Of a stretch of 64,000 nt of DNA, positions 59,701-64,000 are shown piece after piece. The stretch spans positions 1 through 64,000 of the forward strand of contig JAANDG010000377.1 in NCBI GenBank assembly GCA_036852015.1, read 5' to 3'. This DNA comes from Pelodera strongyloides (taxonomy: Eukaryota; Nematoda; Chromadorea; Rhabditida; Rhabditidae). The stretch's first letter is position 1. Each line of letters opens with the position of its first letter. The notes below the pieces were generated by a model. The model was not told where the DNA came from, made no database searches, and saw only the letters and a list, made by a program, of their open reading frames with translations. Position numbers and translations under genes: made by a program.

Positions 59701-60391
59701 GTTTGTAAATGTGGAATTCAATTTTATTTACAATATCTGACGTTCGGATCGCTAGCTCAGCGATCAATATCGTGTTTTACTAAATTTTAAAACTCCAAAA
59801 AGTTCATATTGTGTTTTCCTTCTTTCCTCTTTTTACTTGGCAAGTGTCAAGGTCGATGCGGATGATATCCCATTATTGAATCAACAACAGAAAAACAAGA
59901 AACTTTCGAAAAGTTTTACACAGTCTGGTTCGAACTTTATTATCCCTTTATTTGTTTCATAAAAATGTTTGGAGAGCAGTTTAAATCGTGAAAACTACAG
60001 TATACCGTAGATATTATGCAAAGTGCATGCGCAATTTTTTGAAATGTGCACGATAGCGGCGAAACAGCTGATTACATAAAAAAAATTTGTGACAAAGTAA
60101 AAATTACTAAAACTTTTTGTTGGACTATTCTCGGCGACTATTCTGACTAAACTGTACAGATAATGAATGGATCGCAGTGGAATGAATGGAGGTATCACTA
60201 CTCAGTATCTACTTATTGTTAGCTTCGAACAGTTTGTTTTTTCCTGTTGTATATCCAATTCTCACTGAGTAAATTCTGTTATATTTTCACTAGTATAGTT
60301 ATTTGTACCGAATTAATTTAGTTCTAGGTCATTGGAGCTCCCCTTTTCATACTAGGAAACGTCGTTTTTGTTGTTTTTGTGTTCCTGAATT

Positions 60392-60396
<5 letters not shown>

Positions 60397-60428
<32 letters not shown>
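60397..60428. repeat. Poly(T) tract of 32
   Basis: Uninterrupted run of 32 T; may be a reverse poly(A) tail of a retroposed sequence, but no body is recognised. Confidence 0.9.
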
Positions 60429-60432
<4 letters not shown>

Positions 60433-60623
60433 GCACGTATTGCGATATTGCGCTCTTCATTGTTTCCGCTTCAATGACGGCATGAATTATGAATATTATA
60501 TTCGATCCCTTGTCATGTAACGGTGAATGGGCTAGTTTCTTTACCTGGGAAACATAACCGTTTGTAGCTGTAGAAAATGTTTCAAACATCCCCTAAGTTT
60601 TATTTTTTATTAATTGTCTTCAG

Positions 60624-61464
60624 GTGCCACACAATGTCGTCAATGCGAGGGCATAATGGTGGCAGCTCAAATAGCAGTAGTGGAAGTGATCCGCCGCCAG
60701 GTTAGTTCAGTATATATATATATACACCATGTTCAATCTAGACCTATTTCTAGCTAGCTAGTCTAGCTTTCTAAGTTTCGTATCTTTGATTGTTTAAATT
60801 TTTATGAGCTATTGTACTCCTTTTCTTTTCGTGGTAGTTGTTGCCGCTGAATTTTATTGAAACTTGCAACTTCCGCACTTGACCGTACCCCGCTAGTTTG
60901 ATGTGGGCTCTCGCTCTTCTTGCTGTGATGCTGTTCCTAGAAAGAAGCATCCTTCCATTAGTGGGCTAATGGCTAATCATTGTTTCAAGTATAATAAATA
61001 ATTTATTACGCACAAAGACAATCAAAGAAAGCAATGTAACGTGCAGTTAAATTGAATTTTAAACTCAATACACCTTTTCATATTCTATACAGGTAAGTGC
61101 AACAACGTTTACGGTCGTTCTGTAGATGTGGAAGCACAAATGTCGCCAAAGGATAGCAAGAGCAGGTGTTATATCTTTTAATAGTTATTTACAAGTACAA
61201 CTGTTTATGGGCTATGTCGATGTATCTGTGAGTTGTTTATCAAATCAAAATGTCCACATTTCCTGTGCTTTTTTTGTCTTTTTTTTCCTTTGAATTTGTT
61301 TATGGTTGATGTGCAAGTGAAAGCCGGAAGCTGGCATCGTATTTCTCAATTTCCTTTATTTTGGTAATCTTTAGATTTTTTGATAACTTCCCCGGGTTGG
61401 CGCGCCGTGGCCGATTACGACAACAGTCGTTGAACTTGGACGAAGGTTGGTTGGTTATTTTATT

Positions 61465-61495
<31 letters not shown>

Positions 61496-61857
61496 TTATC
61501 TATTTTGTGGATTATATGTTTCTGTTGCTGTTGATTATTTGACTTGGTAGTTTCATCAGAACTTATTGGTTTACCCATACCCCATATCTTTGTTTGGTAG
61601 TTATCATTGTTACAGATACACCTATTGGCGCAAACGTTGTTTATCATTTATTATTAAGCGGTGCACCGTGCACCATGAGTATCTCTGTTGGGGTGAATTT
61701 TGAGTCGCCACACACTAAATACTGAACTAATACCTCATATAAAGATTCATGTTTGATTACGATTACTCCAGAAGGGTATTTCTAGTTGCTAGCGACGTGT
61801 CTGATACTGGTCAGCAGCATTCTCGCCATAGAAAGTTATCACTGAACCTGGACGAAG
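60624..61857 (+). CDS. 5' exons of an unrecognised multi-exon gene, running off the right edge
   Basis: Exons: 60624-60700 (first in-exon ATG at 60,634), 61093-61165, 61375-61445, 61786-61857, all GT-AG with matching phase. Products in order: MSSMRGHNGGSSNSSSGSDP.., KCNNVYGRSVDVEAQMSPKD.., FFDNFPGLARRGRLRQQ+SLNLDE, ASDVSDTGQQHSRHRK+LSLNLDE. Exons 3 and 4 each give 23 whole codons ending SLNLDE-G before a donor, so they look like a tandem exon duplication; both have a basic RxxS site (RQQS, RKLS), possible kinase targets. The start of the protein is low-complexity Ser/Gly. Exon 1 can accept upstream exons at 46,202 or 48,289 in phase. Further exons must lie right of 61,858 or past the window. 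No named family could be assigned. Confidence 0.6.
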
Positions 61858-64000
61858 GTTAGCGCTTCTGTGTGCATTTTCTATGCATGACTTGTTGTGG
61901 TCTTGTATATTTCTTCTTTCTTCTTGACTCTGCGCACATTTGTTTTCTCTCCTACCTACACGTCACTTCCTTCCTTTGTATGCCGAATTTCACTGAGAAT
62001 TAAAAAATTTTTTTTTTAGAAATCGATGTGTTTCTCTGAATATTTTTTAAGTACTCTGTAAAATGACAATCGATTAAGATTTTCCAGTACCGTAGTTTAG
62101 CGCGTTATGAAAGCAGAGTTTATTTAACGAACCGAAGTCCTTACGCTTAAATTTCACACCATACTATAGTTTGGGTTTCTTTTGCCTTTTTCTGGCGGAG
62201 TTCCGAGCGTTTCTGGCACTGAATCACCATTTTATAAGGAAATGAACAAATAAGGTCACTATTTGACTTCGGCTTTCGCTTTCAAGGGTCGGGTTCAGTC
62301 GAAACCATGATGTTCTCAACTTTTGATTTCAGTATTCAATTCAGAATTCAGACCGGGCAGCCCTCACTTTACTGTCGCAATTACTATAGATTCGTGTTTT
62401 AGACTTTTCATACGTTTCTCTCTTCACATTCTATCAGTTCCGTAGATTTCCGAAACATTTTTTTAATTGGCTTTTTGCAAGTTTTTACGAAAAAAACCAT
62501 TTTCAAAGATCAAACGAGTTAGTTGGGGTTTGCATTCTACCGCTTACAACTGACCCAAACAATTAGTGAAGTATTTCGTTTTGGACATTTGAACGAAAAC
62601 GTGCAGAGTGGGGTAGACCTTTTTTGGTTTTAGTTTTTCATAACGTTTTTCATTTTCAACAACTATGTTCAACCCACGTTCTCTTCTATTTCGATTAATA
62701 AAAAAAAAGAATCGTTGTACTAAAGTAGAGAATAAGGTGCCTTACATTTTAGTGGTAGTTATAATTTATTCTTCTTTTGTACCATATTCCTTATACTGGG
62801 ATTTCTCATGAGTATTTTTCTGTATAGAAATGTTATAATATCCTGAGCCTGATGTGAGCTTAATTCAAATTCATAGTTATTAAAATTAAACTAATTAGGC
62901 TGAAGTGGAAAGTGTGACTAGGAAAATGTGATTATATTCTCCATATGTAGTGCGTGAGTTTTTTCACGTGACCAATTAGGGCATAGTCAGCTGGCTTTTG
63001 TAGTAGTATTAGTAATTTATAATTTATACTCGTTGTTTCTTCCATGTAAGGCTTCAGCGTAATCATAGCCGCACTTTTTTGTTTCTTTTTTAATTATGTA
63101 TATCTTGAGTTGATTTGTAATGAGACAGATTTATGACTAATTGTAAGGTTCAGATTTCTGTTAAATTATAAAGTGTTGTCTAAGCATATGTGTTACAATT
63201 TTACTCGTTTCTTTGTATGTATTGGCCCGTTGGGTTGGGGAACTTTGCTATTTTGTCATGTGTCGTGGTAGAAACTTTAATTTGTTTCGTCTCTCTCTCT
63301 CTCTCTCTCTACCTCTATCTCTCTCTCTTTCTCTCTCTCTACCTCTACCTCTCTATCTCTCGCTCGCTTCTGTTCAGTGCATTTGCTCATGGCTCATGCT
63401 CGCTCAGCTGAACTTTTACATTTAAAAGAAAGACGTAGAACTTCTACTTCCGTCTTCCGTTACTTCTGTAGTTGTAACATACAAATATTTTTTTATCACA
63501 AGTTGATTTTTTTGCCATGAGTTTGTATATATGAGGACTGGACGACTTGTGTTGTTTGGTCCTGTTTCGTTCCGTTCTCGTTCTTAGTTGTCCGAGGACG
63601 CGAAGACTTTACGCGCTGTGTAAAATACTGTACTTTACATGTGTACTGTACGTACATATTAGGTACTGTATTTTTTCACTATACGTACGTAATGCGTACT
63701 GTGCTGTGGTATCTTTAATAGTTAAGTGACATGGGTTTACGCTGTTCTACTCTCACTGTGGCGTGTACGTATCTTTTTTTTTACATAATGAGAAGATATT
63801 TCTGAGCGAGTGCGAGTGATTGCATTCTTGCTTCTTATGTTCTATTTTGTCATGTTTTCTTATTCTTTAGTCGGGGATTAGCTCTTATCGGAATCGGATT
63901 AGGATTTATTTAGTTAATGGATGGTAATGTGCTATTTTTGAATTTTTTGATCTCCGTTGGTCACTCAGAAGACTCAGCTTAACTTATGTGGTTGTTGGTA
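61858..64000. other. Probable large intron, no exon found
   Basis: AT-rich; contains a (TC)n tract (63,288-63,364). No exon with the required phase (two leading bases) could be supported before the window ends. Confidence 0.4.
63288..63364. repeat. (TC)n microsatellite
   Basis: CTCTCT run with CTAC and CTAT interruptions. Confidence 0.9.

Noticed and set aside
60347..60589. Lys-rich minus ORF
   Set aside because: Product of the 32-T tract.
61300..61647. Asn-rich 115-codon minus ORF
   Set aside because: Created by an ATT microsatellite and antisense to a better-supported exon at 61,375-61,445.

Overview
The window looks like nuclear DNA of a nematode, probably a rhabditid close to Caenorhabditis-type genomes. 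Evidence: the histone proteins (127-residue H2A, H2B starting [16 protein letters not shown]4 with Cys in the VTYCEHAKR segment), introns ending in TTTTCAG-like acceptors, an F-box gene with an FBA_2-like tail, and a large load of foldback MITEs. Species cannot be fixed from the sequence.

Region 1 (1-20,110): a tandem core-histone cluster. One full unit of about 6.4 kb (655-7060) carries H2A (-) and H2B (+) from a shared divergent promoter, then H3 (+) and H4 (+), then a minisatellite. No H1 is present. Every gene ends in the same 16-nt histone stem-loop followed by an almost invariant downstream stretch. Each unit also holds four TATA-containing promoter cassettes (A, B, C forward; D reverse) that lead into no ORF; A-C keep a conserved ~45-nt start with an Sm-like U-run. 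In unit 2 the H2A/H2B half is missing and replaced by a fragment of a BEL/Pao-like LTR retrotransposon (one LTR plus an intact 750-codon gag, no pol). H3/H4 of unit 2 and H2A/H2B of unit 3 follow. Unit 3 stops just upstream of the H3 promoter (16,371). Further right lies an inverted, diverged block with a 5'-truncated H2A fused to the minisatellite.

Region 2 (20,110-28,900): a MITE, a 73-bp tandem duplication, and a nine-exon F-box gene (23,427-27,442) whose exons join in phase to 361 residues.

Region 3 (28,915-37,968): a 9.05-kb Mutator-like (MULE) transposon with ~278-bp terminal inverted repeats, an 8-bp target duplication and a multi-exon transposase with a SWIM-type finger; one exon junction carries an in-frame stop. 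Other small MITEs sit inside its introns.

Region 4 (38,000-64,000): gene-poor, repeat-rich DNA: a 16-bp-unit satellite, several MITE families, SINE-like elements, one tRNA-Gln(UUG), microsatellites, and at the right edge the 5' part of an unrecognised multi-exon gene that runs out of the window. Two distant upstream exons (46.2 and 48.3 kb) match its first shared exon in phase and may be alternative first exons; the gene has two consecutive exons that each end in SLNLDE.
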